Assembly: GCF_013085545.1 (NCBI RefSeq)
Contig: NZ_CP039543.1
Coordinates: forward strand, 2,569,322 to 2,633,321
DNA length: 64,000 nucleotides
Source of the DNA: Oceanidesulfovibrio marinus
GTDB taxonomy: Bacteria; Desulfobacterota; Desulfovibrionia; Desulfovibrionales; Desulfovibrionaceae
Direction of reading: 5' to 3'
Below, piece after piece: positions 24,514-33,367 of the stretch; position 1 is the stretch's first letter; each line of letters opens with the position of its first letter. The position numbers were made by a program, and so were the translations under genes. The notes under the pieces are model-generated. The model was given only the letters and a program-made list of their open reading frames with translations. It did not search any database and was not told the DNA's origin.

Positions 24514-25269
24514 TCATTTTTCATCTTCCCTTGCCAAAGCGTCTGAGATCACCCGTGCAGTGCTCATCAGTCGCTCGGCGATACCCGGCACGTCGCCTGG
24601 GTCAACCTGAAGATCTGACAGGGTCAGTGTCGCCACGGCCTGTTGCCGCCTGAATATCGGGGTGGATACGCAGGTCATGAGTTTATTGAATTCCCGGTTG
24701 TCAATCGCGTACCCTTGGCTTCTGATCCGCTCCAACTCTTCCATGAAGTCGATCATGTTCTGGATTGTTCGGTCCGTGAACTGCTTGAAGGTCAGCAGAG
24801 ACAGCGCCTTGCGCTGCCGCTGCTCCGGCATGAACGCAATCAGCGACTTTCCCGAAGCCGAGGCATGGACGAAATCCATGCCGTTCGAAGTCACCGGGGA
24901 GACGATGGAGCCGATCGGGCGGTGCTCGATCACGTAATTGAGCGTGCCCCGCTCATAGATGACGAGCGATCCTGCCATATTCAGGGCATCCGCCAGATCT
25001 GCCAGATGCGGCTGCGTGGCGCCATACAGATCCTTCCCCTTGGAATAGGACTCCCCCACCTCGTGCGCCATGAAGCCGACGGCATACCGCCGGTTGGACT
25101 CCCGCAGGAAGTGCGCCTTTTTCAGTGTCTGCACGATATCGAACGTGCTGGCCTTGGGTAGCCCGAGCTCGGCCCCGATCTCGGTCAGCGTCAGCCCCTC
25201 TGGGCTCTCGGCCAACAGCCGCAGTATCTCCGTCACCCTGAGAGCCGTCCTGTTCACTTTCATCTTCAT
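24514..25269 (-). CDS. IclR-family regulator of the 2-oxoacid operon
   Basis: A 251-residue regulator: N-terminal winged HTH (ILRLLAESPEGLTLTEIGAE, then LGLPKASTFDIVQTLKKAHF) and a C-terminal effector domain with VHASASGKSLIAFM and the QGYAIDNREF region. It is divergent from the ferredoxin-oxidoreductase operon at 25552, with a perfect palindrome in between, so it most likely controls that operon in response to a 2-hydroxy- or 2-oxoacid. Its 3' end lies only 17 bases from the integrase remnant, so the old element reached up to this gene. Confidence 0.9.
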   Translation of the reverse strand: MKMKVNRTALRVTEILRLLAESPEGLTLTEIGAELGLPKASTFDIVQTLKKAHFLRESNRRYAVGFMAHEVGESYSKGKDLYGATQPHLADLADALNMAGSLVIYERGTLNYVIEHRPIGSIVSPVTSNGMDFVHASASGKSLIAFMPEQRQRKALSLLTFKQFTDRTIQNMIDFMEELERIRSQGYAIDNREFNKLMTCVSTPIFRRQQAVATLTLSDLQVDPGDVPGIAERLMSTARVISDALAREDEK

Positions 25270-25350
25270 TCTCCTAATTATTAGCGGGAATTGTGATCGC
25301 TTCCCCGCGTACCTCCCGTATATCTGTTCCTGATTCGTCTTGCAATGTTT

Positions 25351-25364
25351 TTCGTATATACGAA
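25351..25364. promoter_or_regulatory. Candidate IclR operator
   Basis: The perfect palindrome TTCGTATATACGAA is followed by a half copy TTCGTATTTA at 25371, upstream of a TTGACA box (25390-25395) in the divergent promoter region. Position suggests control of both iclR and the oxidoreductase operon. Confidence 0.5.
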
Positions 25365-25551
25365 TTTTTTTTCGTATTTAAAAATATTTTTGACAACATA
25401 TTTGGATCGGCAGTAGACGGGGATTACAGCCAGCCGGGACCGTGCAGACCTGCCGAATCGACGGCAAGGAGTTCCGGAAAACCACGCCCCGGCCGCCTGC
25501 TCAATCGTGCTTTGCAGGGATGGCCGGAGTTGCAACCGAGTGGAGGTCGAA

Positions 25552-25776
25552 GTGAGCGGATCTGATAAATCAAGCGTCCGCATGACGCAGAATCACGAGT
25601 TATGCAAAGGATGCGGGTACTGCATCCTGCAGTGTCCCAAGGACGCCCTTTCCTTGTCCAGCACAGTAAACCGCAAGGGCTACAACGTCGTCGATCTTGA
25701 CCAGGAAAAATGCATCCTGTGTGCGATCTGCTACACGGTCTGCCCTGATTCCGTATTTGAACGAGTGGAGGCCTAA
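25552..25776 (+). CDS. 2-oxoacid:ferredoxin oxidoreductase, delta (ferredoxin) subunit
   Basis: A 74-residue protein with two [4Fe-4S] motifs: CKGCGYCILQCPKDAL and CILCAICYTVCPDSVF. It carries electrons from the thiamine-diphosphate centre to external ferredoxin. A GTG start with GGAGG five bases upstream is preferred; an ATG at 25582 and a longer frame from 25507 are alternatives. The stop lies two bases before the alpha-subunit ATG. Confidence 0.9.
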   Translation: MSGSDKSSVRMTQNHELCKGCGYCILQCPKDALSLSSTVNRKGYNVVDLDQEKCILCAICYTVCPDSVFERVEA

Positions 25777-25778
25777 TC

Positions 25779-26825
25779 ATGCCCAGACAACTCATGAAGG
25801 GCAACGACGCCCTCTCCGAGGCCGCAGTTCGCGCCGGTTGCCGCTTCTTTGGCGGCTACCCCATCACCCCCCAGAGCGAAATTCCCGAGTACCTCTCCTG
25901 GCGCATGCCGGAAGTCGGCGGCACCTTCATCCAGGCCGAATCCGAGCTCTCCGGCGTCAATATGGTCTACGGCGCGGCCGCCGCGGGCTTCCGGGCCATG
26001 ACCAGCTCCTCCGGCCCCGGCTTCAGCCTGTTGCAAGAGGGCATCTCCTACATCGCCTCCGCCGAGCTCCCAGCCGTATTTATCGACGTCCAGCGCTACG
26101 GCTCGGGCCTCGGCGACATTTTCCAGGCCCAGGGCGACTACTGGCAGGCCACGCGCGGCGGCGGCCACGGCGACTACCGCATGCTGGTCTACGCCCCGGC
26201 CTCCGTGCAGGAGAGCGTGGATCTCGTGTCCGTGGCGTTCGACAAGGCGGACCAGTACCGCAACCCGACCCTCATCCTTTCCGACGCCTCCATTGCCCAG
26301 ATGATGGAGCCGGTTACGCTTCCCGAAATGAAGGAGCATGACCCGAACGCGGATTGGGCCGTACGCGGCAAGCACGGCAAGCCCTTCAAGCGCGTGACCT
26401 CGACCATGTACTACATCGAGGACTTCGACGCCTACATCAAGAATAAATACGACGAGATGGCTGATGCCGAGCAGCGCTGGGAATCCATCAAGGTCGACGA
26501 CGCGGAGTTGGTCCTCGTGGCCTACGGCATCAGCTCCCGCATCTGCCAGGAAGCCGTCGAGATCGCCCGCAGCCAGGGCATCCGCCTGGGCCTGCTCCGT
26601 CCCATCACCCTGTGGCCCTTCCCGGCCAAGGCCTTTGCCGAGGTCAACCCGGACGTAAAGGCATACCTGTCCGTGGAACTGTGCGCCCTTCCGAAAATGG
26701 TGGAGGACGTCAGGCTCGCCAGCGAAATGAAAGCCCCGGTGGAGATCTTCCTCGGCGGCGCGCATATCCCTGAATCCTCCGCCATCGTCGAACGCGCGGT
26801 GGCCATTCTCAACGCACAGAGGTAG
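25779..26825 (+). CDS. 2-oxoacid:ferredoxin oxidoreductase, alpha subunit (VorB/KorA-like)
   Basis: A 348-residue alpha subunit, which contains the pyrimidine-binding half of the TPP enzyme. Family marks: MKGNDALSEAAVRAGCRFFG, GYPITPQSEIPEYLSWRM, FIQAESELSGVNMVYGAAAAG, and MTSSSGPGFSLLQEGISYIA. With the beta, gamma and delta genes it forms the four-subunit enzyme that decarboxylates a 2-oxoacid to acyl-CoA and reduces ferredoxin. Branched-chain 2-oxoacids (VOR) or 2-oxoglutarate (KOR) are both possible; the subunit pattern resembles annotated VorB proteins. Confidence 0.92.
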   Translation: MPRQLMKGNDALSEAAVRAGCRFFGGYPITPQSEIPEYLSWRMPEVGGTFIQAESELSGVNMVYGAAAAGFRAMTSSSGPGFSLLQEGISYIASAELPAVFIDVQRYGSGLGDIFQAQGDYWQATRGGGHGDYRMLVYAPASVQESVDLVSVAFDKADQYRNPTLILSDASIAQMMEPVTLPEMKEHDPNADWAVRGKHGKPFKRVTSTMYYIEDFDAYIKNKYDEMADAEQRWESIKVDDAELVLVAYGISSRICQEAVEIARSQGIRLGLLRPITLWPFPAKAFAEVNPDVKAYLSVELCALPKMVEDVRLASEMKAPVEIFLGGAHIPESSAIVERAVAILNAQR

Positions 26826-26829
26826 TCAA

Positions 26830-27573
26830 ATGACGGAAAAACGTACCCCCAACCTCCTCGTCGAGCCGAACAAGTTCTGTCCCGGTTGCGGCCACGGCAT
26901 CATCAACCGTGTCCTGGCCGAAGTGCTGGAAGAATCCGGCCTCGCGGATTACGCCGTCGGCTCCCTCGCCGTCGGTTGCTCCTGCCTGATGATGGACACC
27001 TTTGGCACGGACTGGGTGCAGGCCCCCCATGGCCGGGCCGCGGCCGTGGCCGTCGGCCTCAAGCGGATGCGGCCCGACTGCTGCATCTTCACCTACCAGG
27101 GCGACGGCGACTCCATGGCCATCGGCTTCTCCGAAACCCTCTATGCCGCCATCCGCAACGAAAACATCACGGCCATCCTCGTGAACAACGGCATCTTCGG
27201 CATGACCGGCGGCCAGATGGCCCCGACCTCCCTGCCCGGCCAGCGCACCACCACCTCGCCCAAGGGCCGAGACGCCGGCACCACCGGGCAGCCGCTGAAC
27301 ATGGTCGACCAGATGAAGCACCTGCCCATCGGCTATCTGGCGCGCGGTTCCGTTGCCTCCGCCAAGGACATCAACAAACTGAAGAAATACATCAAGGCCG
27401 CCATCGAGACCCAGATGAACGGCGGCGGATACTCCATGGTGGAAGTGCTCTCCTTCTGCCCCACCAACTGGAAGATGAGCATGGAAAAGAGCGTTGCCCA
27501 CGTTCAGAACACGGTCAAAAACATCTTCCCCGTGGGTGAATTCGTTAAAAACGGAGAAAGAACTGATGCTTAG
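26830..27573 (+). CDS. 2-oxoacid:ferredoxin oxidoreductase, beta subunit (TPP-binding)
   Basis: A 247-residue catalytic beta subunit. FCPGCGHGIINRVLAEVLEE is the N-terminal Cys region; the TPP/Mg motif is GDGDSMAIGFSETLYAAIRN followed by NENITAILVNNGIFGMTGGQ, with the NN/GMTGGQ signature of the family. It starts four bases after alpha and overlaps the gamma gene by eight bases, so synthesis of subunits is coupled. Confidence 0.93.
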   Translation: MTEKRTPNLLVEPNKFCPGCGHGIINRVLAEVLEESGLADYAVGSLAVGCSCLMMDTFGTDWVQAPHGRAAAVAVGLKRMRPDCCIFTYQGDGDSMAIGFSETLYAAIRNENITAILVNNGIFGMTGGQMAPTSLPGQRTTTSPKGRDAGTTGQPLNMVDQMKHLPIGYLARGSVASAKDINKLKKYIKAAIETQMNGGGYSMVEVLSFCPTNWKMSMEKSVAHVQNTVKNIFPVGEFVKNGERTDA

Positions 27574-28102
27574 TATCACTTGCGCAGGCTTTGGCGGACA
27601 GGGCGTGCTCACCGCTGGTTTGTTGCTGGCCCATGTCTCCATGGAGTCCGGCAAGGAGATCACCTGGGTTCCGTCCTACGGCTCCGAGATGCGCGGTGGC
27701 ACGGCCAGCTGCCGGCTGCGGATCGGCGACGAGCCCATCCTGAACCCCTACTTCAGCACCATCGACGCCCTCATCGGCATGAACCAGGACTCCGTGGACA
27801 CCTTTCAGGACGCCATCGCGCCTGGCGGGCTTCTCATCGCCAACTCCAGCATGGTCCAGGGCGGGGCGTTCCGCGACGACATCCGCGTCATCGAGCTCCC
27901 GGCCACCGAGATCGCCGGCGAGCTGAAGAACCCGCGCGGGGCCAACCTCGTCATGCTCGGCGCTGTCATTGGAGCCACCGGCATGGTTGATTCCAACGAA
28001 TTTGCGGACGGCATCGACGCCTACTTCTACAAGAAGGGGCGCAACAACCCACTCAACCGGGAATGCTTCATGCGCGGCGTGCTGGCCGCCGCCAGCGCCT
28101 AG
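27566..28102 (+). CDS. 2-oxoacid:ferredoxin oxidoreductase, gamma subunit
   Basis: A 178-residue gamma subunit: ITCAGFGGQGVLTAGLLLAH, then the WVPSYGSEMRGGTASCRLRI CoA-domain signature. The ATG at 27566 lies inside the end of the beta gene; an earlier in-frame TTG/ATG region codes for unrelated residues. It completes the delta-alpha-beta-gamma set in one operon. Confidence 0.92.
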   Translation: MLSITCAGFGGQGVLTAGLLLAHVSMESGKEITWVPSYGSEMRGGTASCRLRIGDEPILNPYFSTIDALIGMNQDSVDTFQDAIAPGGLLIANSSMVQGGAFRDDIRVIELPATEIAGELKNPRGANLVMLGAVIGATGMVDSNEFADGIDAYFYKKGRNNPLNRECFMRGVLAAASA

Positions 28103-28113
28103 GAGATCACGCC

Positions 28114-30207
28114 ATGAGCATGGAAAAACTCCTGTCCCCGAAAACCGTCGCCATTGTCGGCGCGAGTGAAAAGGAAGGTTTTGGCGGCGACACTTGCCGC
28201 AACGTCCTTTCCTACGCGAACCCCGACAACGTGTACTTCGTCAACCCCAAACGGGACGAGGTGTTTGGTAGGCCGTGCTGCCACAGCATAGCGGACATTC
28301 CGGTCGACATCGACCTCGTGGTGCTCTGCACCCCGCAGAAGACCATCGAGCCGCTGCTGCGGGAAGCGGCAGCCAAGGGAGCGGGCGGCGCCGTGGTTTA
28401 CGCCAGCGGCTACTCCGAGGTCGGCACCCCGGAGGGCGTCGCGGCCGAAGAAAGTCTGAAAGCCCTCTGCGCTGAGCTCGACATCTCCCTTATGGGACCC
28501 AACTGCGCAGGATTCATCAACTACATAGATCGGGTCGTCGGCTTCGCCTTCATCTCGGACGAGCGCGACCGCACCGGCTCCGTGGGGTTCGTTTCCCAAA
28601 GCGGCCAGCTCTGCCTCTCGTTCATGGACAACAAGTCCATGCGGTTCTCCTACTCCATATCCTCGGGCAACAGCTCGGTGGTAACCATGGAGGACTATCT
28701 GGACTACCTGATCGACGATGCGCACACCAAGGTCGTGGGCCTCTACCTGGAAGGCGTCACCCAGCCCGAAAAGTTTGAGAAGGCGTTGCGCAAGGCGGCC
28801 CAAATGCGCAAACCCGTCGTGGTCCTCAAGGCCGGGCGGAGCGAAAAGGGCAGCAAGGTCGCGGCGTCCCACACCGGCTCCCTCTCCGGCGCCGACGTCA
28901 TCTATGACGCCCTTTTCCAAAAGTTCGGCGTAATCCGCGTCAACGACGCGGAAGAACTGCTGGCCACCACCCAATTGTTTGCAACCTTGCCAACCCTGCC
29001 CCGGCAGGCCGGCCTCGCCTCCATCAACCTTTCGGGAGGCGAAACCGGCATCTGCGCCGACATGGGAGAGATGGCGGGAATCGAATACCCCGATTTCGAG
29101 GAAGAGACGCTCGAAAAGTTGCGCGCTTTGCTGCCCTCCTATGCGAGCCCGGCCAACCCGTTGGATACCACGGCGACGATCTCCTATGACGCCGAAGTGT
29201 ACGCATCGGTTCTGCAGACCGTCATGGACGATCCCAACGTAGGCCTTGTGGTGATCGGCTACACCCTGCTCCACGAGATCGCGGACCCGTGCATCCATCA
29301 CATGGCCAAGGGCATCGAGAGCGTCGTCAAAAACGGCCGGGCCAAGCCCATGGTCATGCTTCCGTTCTTCGAGAACTCCCGGAACCCGGAGTACCTCGAC
29401 AAATTGAACGGCCTGGGCGTCCCGGTTCTGCCGCCGCCCACCTACGGGTTCGCCGCCCTGCGCCACCTCGTCGACTTCATCGGCTACGACCCTGATGAAA
29501 ACACCCTGGAGCTGGCCATTCCCGAGAAGACGGAGGCCACGGGCCGCCGGACGCTTTCCGAATTCGAGAGCGCGTCCATCCTGCGCGAGTACGGCGTGCG
29601 CACCCCGGAGGGCAGCGTTGTCGACACCCCGGAGGCCGCGGCCAAGACGGCGGATTCCCTCGGCTACCCCGTGGTCATGAAGATCGCCTCCGCCGACATC
29701 GCGCACAAGTCGGACATGGGTGGCGTGGCCCTGAACATCAAAAGCGCAGACGAAGCACGCGAAGCCTTCGAGCGCATCATGGGCAACGCCCGCACGTATG
29801 CGCCGGACGCCCGGGTGGATGGCGTCTACATCCAGAAGATGCTCCCCCCAGGCGTGGAGGTCATCATCGGCGTGAACAGCGACCCCCAGTTCGGCCCGGC
29901 CGTGCTGGTGGGCCTCGGCGGCATCTTCGTGGAGATCTTCCGCGATACGTCGCTGCGCCCCGCCCCCTTCGGAAAGGACGAGGCCAGGCGCATGCTCAAG
30001 CGGCTGAAGGCCTTCCCGCTCTTCAACGGATACCGGGGCCAGGAGGCACTGGACGTTGAGGCGCTGGCAGAAACGATCGCGGGCGTGGCCCGACTCGCCG
30101 CCGAACGGCGCAACGAAATCGTCGAGCTCGATATCAACCCCGTGTTTGTCTACGGCAAAGGCAAAGGAATCTGCGCTGCGGACGCTCTTGTCGTGGTGAA
30201 GGATTAA
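28114..30207 (+). CDS. ADP-forming acyl-CoA synthetase (fused alpha-beta)
   Basis: A 697-residue enzyme that converts acyl-CoA + ADP + Pi to acid + CoA + ATP. The N-terminal CoA-binding domain begins LSPKTVAIVGASEKEGFGGD; the ligase domains include VGFVSQSGQLCL and the phosphohistidine loop AASHTGSLSGAD; the ATP-grasp part begins near residue 480 (ESASILREYGVRTPEG) with YPVVMKIASADIAHKSDMGG and VLVGLGGIFVE. The ATG follows TAGGAG. Next to a ferredoxin oxidoreductase, it is the expected second step for substrate-level ATP synthesis, as in archaeal 2-oxoacid fermentation. The acyl specificity is unknown. Confidence 0.92.
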   Translation: MSMEKLLSPKTVAIVGASEKEGFGGDTCRNVLSYANPDNVYFVNPKRDEVFGRPCCHSIADIPVDIDLVVLCTPQKTIEPLLREAAAKGAGGAVVYASGYSEVGTPEGVAAEESLKALCAELDISLMGPNCAGFINYIDRVVGFAFISDERDRTGSVGFVSQSGQLCLSFMDNKSMRFSYSISSGNSSVVTMEDYLDYLIDDAHTKVVGLYLEGVTQPEKFEKALRKAAQMRKPVVVLKAGRSEKGSKVAASHTGSLSGADVIYDALFQKFGVIRVNDAEELLATTQLFATLPTLPRQAGLASINLSGGETGICADMGEMAGIEYPDFEEETLEKLRALLPSYASPANPLDTTATISYDAEVYASVLQTVMDDPNVGLVVIGYTLLHEIADPCIHHMAKGIESVVKNGRAKPMVMLPFFENSRNPEYLDKLNGLGVPVLPPPTYGFAALRHLVDFIGYDPDENTLELAIPEKTEATGRRTLSEFESASILREYGVRTPEGSVVDTPEAAAKTADSLGYPVVMKIASADIAHKSDMGGVALNIKSADEAREAFERIMGNARTYAPDARVDGVYIQKMLPPGVEVIIGVNSDPQFGPAVLVGLGGIFVEIFRDTSLRPAPFGKDEARRMLKRLKAFPLFNGYRGQEALDVEALAETIAGVARLAAERRNEIVELDINPVFVYGKGKGICAADALVVVKD

Positions 30208-30258
30208 AACCCCGGCGCCCCTGGTGCGCCGCCAAACATAGGTTTTCAGGAGGTTGGC

Positions 30259-31506
30259 ATGAATCTGTTCAGGAAATACTTCGTGTTGTTCGCGCTTTCG
30301 CTCGGGTATGCCGCCAGTTACATGTTGCCGTACATCAAATACGTCTTCTACGACCAGCTGCTGGAAGGGGTCGGCTGCAACAACGAGCAGGCGGGCTTCC
30401 TGCTTACCGTGTACACCATCACCGCGCTGATCTTGTACATTCCCGGCGGCTGGGTCGCCGACAAGTTCAAGGCCAAATACGTTCTCGTGATCTCCCTGTT
30501 CGCCACGGGTATTCTCAACTTTGCCTTTGCCCTCAACATGAACTACTCGTTCGCCCTGATCGTCTGGGTCCTTCTGGCATTCAGCACCGCCTTCGCGTTC
30601 TGGTCGGGCATCATCAAGGCCATCCGCCTGCTTGGCAACGCGACTGAGCAGGGCAAGCTTTACGGATTCTTCAGCTCCGGCGTAGGGGCGTTTTCGGCTA
30701 TCACCTCCTCCGTCGCCCTTTATGTCTACGGCCTTTTTGCCGCCAACGCCGTGGCCGGCCTCAAGGGCGTCATCTACGTGCAGGGGGCGACCTGTATTCT
30801 CTCCTCGATCATCGTGTTTTTCTTCTTCCAGGAAGCCAAAGATGCCGCCACGGAATCGAATGACGACAAGTTCAAGACCAGCGACATCCTCATCGTGCTG
30901 AAGAACCCCATGACCTGGGCCATCTCCATCCTGATCTTCTGCGGTCACGGCATCTACACCAGCACCTCCTACTTCAACCCATACATGACCCAGGTCATCG
31001 GCGTGACCATGACTTTTTCGGGCATGCTCGCCATCGTGCGCACCCATGTGCTCCGCCTGACCTGCGGCCCGCTCGGGGGCATCTTTGCGGACAAGCTGAA
31101 GTCTCCGGCACTGGTCATCATCAGCTGTTTCGCGCTGATGACCTCCATCCTGGTGATCTTCATGCTGCTGCCCGTCGGCACCAGCGCCACCGTGGTCATC
31201 GGCCTCCAGCTCCTGCTCGCCGCCGTGACCTTCACCTGCTACTCGATCCTCTACTCCTGCATCGAGGAGGTCGGCATTCCCCGACGGTTCACAGGCACGA
31301 CCGTGGCGGTGGCTTCCATGATCGGCTATCTGCCTGACATGATTTACAACCCGCTCTTCGGCATCTGGCTCGATAAGTTCGGCAACACCGGCTACCTGTA
31401 CATCTTCAGCTTCCTTGCCGCGTCCGGCGTCATCGGCCTCGTTTCGGCCCTGCTCATCCGGCGCCACAGCGTCTCCGCCGTACGGGCGGCTGCCCAGGCA
31501 GCGTAA
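30259..31506 (+). CDS. MFS transporter
   Basis: A 415-residue transporter with about twelve membrane segments, starting FVLFALSLGYAASYMLPYIK. The PGGWVADKFKAKYVL loop between helices 2 and 3 is the MFS signature (G-x3-D-[KR]). A GG-rich AGGAGG lies seven bases upstream of the ATG. Its place between the acyl-CoA synthetase and other transporters suggests that it imports the operon's organic acid or exports the product acid. Confidence 0.87.
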   Translation: MNLFRKYFVLFALSLGYAASYMLPYIKYVFYDQLLEGVGCNNEQAGFLLTVYTITALILYIPGGWVADKFKAKYVLVISLFATGILNFAFALNMNYSFALIVWVLLAFSTAFAFWSGIIKAIRLLGNATEQGKLYGFFSSGVGAFSAITSSVALYVYGLFAANAVAGLKGVIYVQGATCILSSIIVFFFFQEAKDAATESNDDKFKTSDILIVLKNPMTWAISILIFCGHGIYTSTSYFNPYMTQVIGVTMTFSGMLAIVRTHVLRLTCGPLGGIFADKLKSPALVIISCFALMTSILVIFMLLPVGTSATVVIGLQLLLAAVTFTCYSILYSCIEEVGIPRRFTGTTVAVASMIGYLPDMIYNPLFGIWLDKFGNTGYLYIFSFLAASGVIGLVSALLIRRHSVSAVRAAAQAA

Positions 31507-31571
31507 CCGCGTAACAAGCATCGGCCGGGCAGGCCCGCCCTGTCCGGCCTTATGCAACAAGAGAAGGTGGC

Positions 31572-32984
31572 ATGGAAGCGATCGACTACACAGTGCTTGT
31601 GCTCTACTTCTGCACGTTGCTCGCCATAGCCGTCCACGCGAACAGAAAGCAGAAGACCACGGAAGACTACTACGTCGGCGGGCGCGGCGTGGGCACCCTG
31701 TCGCTGGCGGCCCTCTGGATGTCGTCGTGGGTGGGCGGCGCCGCCATCATGGGAACGGCGGAGAAGTCCTACCAGATCGGCATCTCCTCTCTCTGGTACC
31801 CGTTCAGCATGTTCAGCGGTTTCATCTTTTTCGCGCTCATCTTTGCCGGCCGGATCAAGGAGCTGGGCGACACGCATCGCCACATCACCTATCCGGACCT
31901 CATCGAGCAACGGTACGACACCAAGGTCCGCCTCGTCAGCACAGTCACCACAATCCTGGCCTACATAGGCTATACCGCCAGCCAGCTCCTGAGCGCAGCC
32001 CAGATCATAACCTCCATCACCGGAATCAGCCTCACCTACTCTTTCCTTGTCGCCACGACCGTCACCATCTCCTACACCTCCATAGGTGGTTTCTTCGCCA
32101 TAGAAAAAACCGACCGCTTCCAGACGCTGCTCGTCATCATAGGCGTCTCGGGCGTGGCGGTTCCCCTGACGTGGCATTCGCTCGGAGGCGTCTCCCGCCT
32201 CTCCACCGAGCTGCCTGCCGACTTCTTCCAATTCGGCGCCTGGGGCTGGGGAAGCATTCTCGCCATGTTCATCAGCATGGTGCTCACGTTCTTCACGTCC
32301 ATGGACAGCTACACGCGCTGCTATGCCGCCAAGACGGAGCGAGCCGCACGTAACGGCACGCTGCTCGCCGCCCTCATCGTCCTGTGCATATCCGTCTCCA
32401 TCAGCTTTCTCGGCATAAGCGCCAAGCTCATCATCCCAACCGGAGAGGACGGCACGTCCACGTTGATCCGGCTCATCATTCACGTCTTCCCCGCCGGCGT
32501 GAAAGGGGTGATGCTGGTGGCCATCCTCTCGGCGATCATGTCCACGGCGGACACCTGCATCCTGTCCGCCTCCGCCAACCTGACCCGCGACGTCTACCAG
32601 CGATTCATCAACCCCAAGGCGCAGCAGGCAAAGGTCATGCGGCTGAGCATCGCCAGCTCCATCCTGGTGGGCGTGGTCGGCGCACTGGTGGGCTGGTATT
32701 CCAAGAGCATCATAGACTTGTTGATCATGGCCTTCACCATCAATTCGGCCGGCCTGTTCCTCCCGACCATCGGCGTCCTGTTCTGGAAACGAGCCACCTC
32801 AAAAGCCGCCTTCTGGAGCATCAGCGTTTCCCTCGTGACGGTCATCGGCTGGTATCTGGCCAGGGGAGCGTTTCCCGAGTCTCCGCTCTTTTCCATCGAC
32901 CCAGTCTGGCCCGGCCTGCTGGCTTCCGCCCTGTTTTTCTTCACTCCCAGCCTCGCGGCCTCCCGGCTGCAGGAGGCGGAATAA
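31572..32984 (+). CDS. Sodium:solute symporter (SSS family)
   Basis: A 470-residue symporter with about thirteen membrane segments. The N-terminus reads YTVLVLYFCTLLAIAVHANR, then TEDYYVGGRGVGTLSLAALW, typical of the PutP/PanF family; the signature region GVMLVAILSAIMSTADTCIL with SASANLTRDVYQRF is the sodium-site helix. The likely cargo is the carboxylic acid used by this operon. The substrate cannot be read from sequence. Confidence 0.9.
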   Translation: MEAIDYTVLVLYFCTLLAIAVHANRKQKTTEDYYVGGRGVGTLSLAALWMSSWVGGAAIMGTAEKSYQIGISSLWYPFSMFSGFIFFALIFAGRIKELGDTHRHITYPDLIEQRYDTKVRLVSTVTTILAYIGYTASQLLSAAQIITSITGISLTYSFLVATTVTISYTSIGGFFAIEKTDRFQTLLVIIGVSGVAVPLTWHSLGGVSRLSTELPADFFQFGAWGWGSILAMFISMVLTFFTSMDSYTRCYAAKTERAARNGTLLAALIVLCISVSISFLGISAKLIIPTGEDGTSTLIRLIIHVFPAGVKGVMLVAILSAIMSTADTCILSASANLTRDVYQRFINPKAQQAKVMRLSIASSILVGVVGALVGWYSKSIIDLLIMAFTINSAGLFLPTIGVLFWKRATSKAAFWSISVSLVTVIGWYLARGAFPESPLFSIDPVWPGLLASALFFFTPSLAASRLQEAE

Positions 32985-33329
32985 ATGCTCGGCGTCGCAC
33001 TGTTGAAGAACTGCTGGGTGCAGCTCTACTCCGCCATCATGCTGGAGCTCGGCGGAACCATGGCCATCAAGTATTCCCAGGGGTTCTCCAGGCTCATCCC
33101 CTCAATCTGCGTGATCGGGCTCTATTCCGCCTCGTTCTACTTCATGAGCCAGGCCGTAAAAAAAATCGAACTCGGCGTCGCCTATGCCGTCTGGTCTGGC
33201 GTCGGCATCGTCGCGACCTCCGTGCTCGGCGTACTCCTGTTCCACGAAAGCATCACTCTCAGAAAATTCATCAGCATCGCAGTCATCCTGATCGGCGTCG
33301 TCTCGCTCAACCTGGCGACAACGGAGTAG
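32985..33329 (+). CDS. Small multidrug resistance (SMR)-type membrane protein
   Basis: A 114-residue protein with four membrane segments. The first helix holds the conserved Glu (AIMLELGGTMAIKYSQGF), followed by QAVKKIELGVAYAVWSGVGI, the SMR signature. The ATG comes straight after the symporter stop, and the AGGAGG site lies within the symporter gene, so the two are translationally linked. SMR pumps export cationic drugs or guanidinium; why one sits in this operon is unclear. Confidence 0.85.
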   Translation: MLGVALLKNCWVQLYSAIMLELGGTMAIKYSQGFSRLIPSICVIGLYSASFYFMSQAVKKIELGVAYAVWSGVGIVATSVLGVLLFHESITLRKFISIAVILIGVVSLNLATTE

Positions 33330-33367
33330 CAACGTCTATCAACCCACAACTTCATGTTGGAGCATGT

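Noticed and set aside
28099..31560. Open frame of more than 1100 codons on the minus strand
   Set aside because: It is antisense to the acyl-CoA synthetase and MFS genes, has repetitive composition typical of GC-rich antisense frames and no family motif.
32384..33367. Very long 5' extension of the GlcD-like frame
   Set aside because: It overlaps the symporter and SMR genes in another frame; the real start at 33368 has a ribosome site and the family N-terminus.
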